Shown here: piece by piece, positions 42,974 through 42,975 of the stretch | Layout of the letters: the number at the start of each line of letters is the position of its first letter | Numbering within the stretch: position 1 is the first letter of the stretch | From: JBCCAG01 sp050330955 | Lineage (GTDB): Bacteria; Cyanobacteriota; Cyanobacteriia; CAKZMO01 | Direction: 5' to 3' | DNA: 42,975 nt | NCBI GenBank assembly: GCA_050330955.1 | Contig: JBHJHJ010000092.1 | Coordinates: 1 to 42,975 of the forward strand | Position numbers and translations under genes: made by a program | The notes under the pieces: model-generated | Databases searched by the model: none | Told to the model about the DNA's origin: nothing | Seen by the model: only the letters and a program-made list of their open reading frames with translations

Positions 42974-42975
42974 TT

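Noticed and set aside
1..42975. Many GCGATCGC octamers as a regulatory signal
   Set aside because: This is HIP1, an abundant dispersed octamer in many cyanobacterial genomes; it is used here only as evidence of lineage.

Overview
The window is a piece of a cyanobacterial chromosome. A photosystem II subunit gene (psbK), ycf23, a CIA30-family protein, a cyanobacterial-type GlgC and the very frequent octamer GCGATCGC (HIP1) all point that way. Gene content suggests a filamentous or Leptolyngbya-like lineage, but the sequence alone does not fix the genus. Most genes are ordinary core metabolism. Both ends lie inside insertion sequences, and the right inverted repeat of the second one ends at the last bases. 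The window is therefore probably a whole draft contig that broke at repeated IS copies.

Layout. 1-1086: an ISAs1-family transposase with a one-base frameshift in a run of eight A, cut by the left edge. 1762-5472 (+): NYN/LabA-like protein, leuA, an orphan sugar-type ABC permease and a DUF2267 protein. 5587-7374: psbK (-, a 47-residue gene easily missed) divergent from malQ (+), with a 38-bp perfect palindrome as probable terminator. 7531-11930 (-): a compact cluster of a SPOR-like exported protein, Nnr NAD(P)HX repair enzyme, an RsuA/RluB pseudouridine synthase and a RodZ-like protein. 12172-17785 (+): mnmA, sat, a Tat-exported caspase-like protein whose catalytic His and Cys are both replaced, and a beta-carbonic anhydrase. 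17819-18269 (-): a DUF2470 protein and a tiny membrane ORF; then hom (+).

19715-25314 is almost all minus strand: class 3 lipase, queF, TVP38 protein, orphan potC-like permease, DHH phosphoesterase, HNH endonuclease and orphan ParA. 25382-26460 holds a decayed peroxiredoxin tail, a lipoprotein gene and a degenerate in-frame extension. 26463-29100 (-) holds a short-chain dehydrogenase, a membrane protein, ycf23 and a response regulator. 29612-32171 (+) holds an unknown coiled protein, a Bax1-like DUF790 nuclease and rph. After a convergent CIA30 gene come a small repeat protein plus GNAT pair, glgC and a sensor kinase (+). A 1044-residue protein with N-terminal RTX repeats and a C-terminal Asp-box propeller (-) follows, then a decayed DMT transporter tail abutting an IS1634-family element.

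Functional links: malQ and glgC belong to glycogen metabolism, sat, leuA and hom to sulfur and amino acid assimilation, carbonic anhydrase to carbon concentration, and mnmA, queF, the pseudouridine synthase and rph to RNA modification or maturation. I see no defence island, prophage, CRISPR array, tRNA or rRNA. The least ordinary items are the dyad-substituted caspase homologue, the DUF790 nuclease without its usual helicase next door, the RTX protein with reversed domain order, the four-unit FYIGQ repeat protein, and the IS-associated gene remnants.
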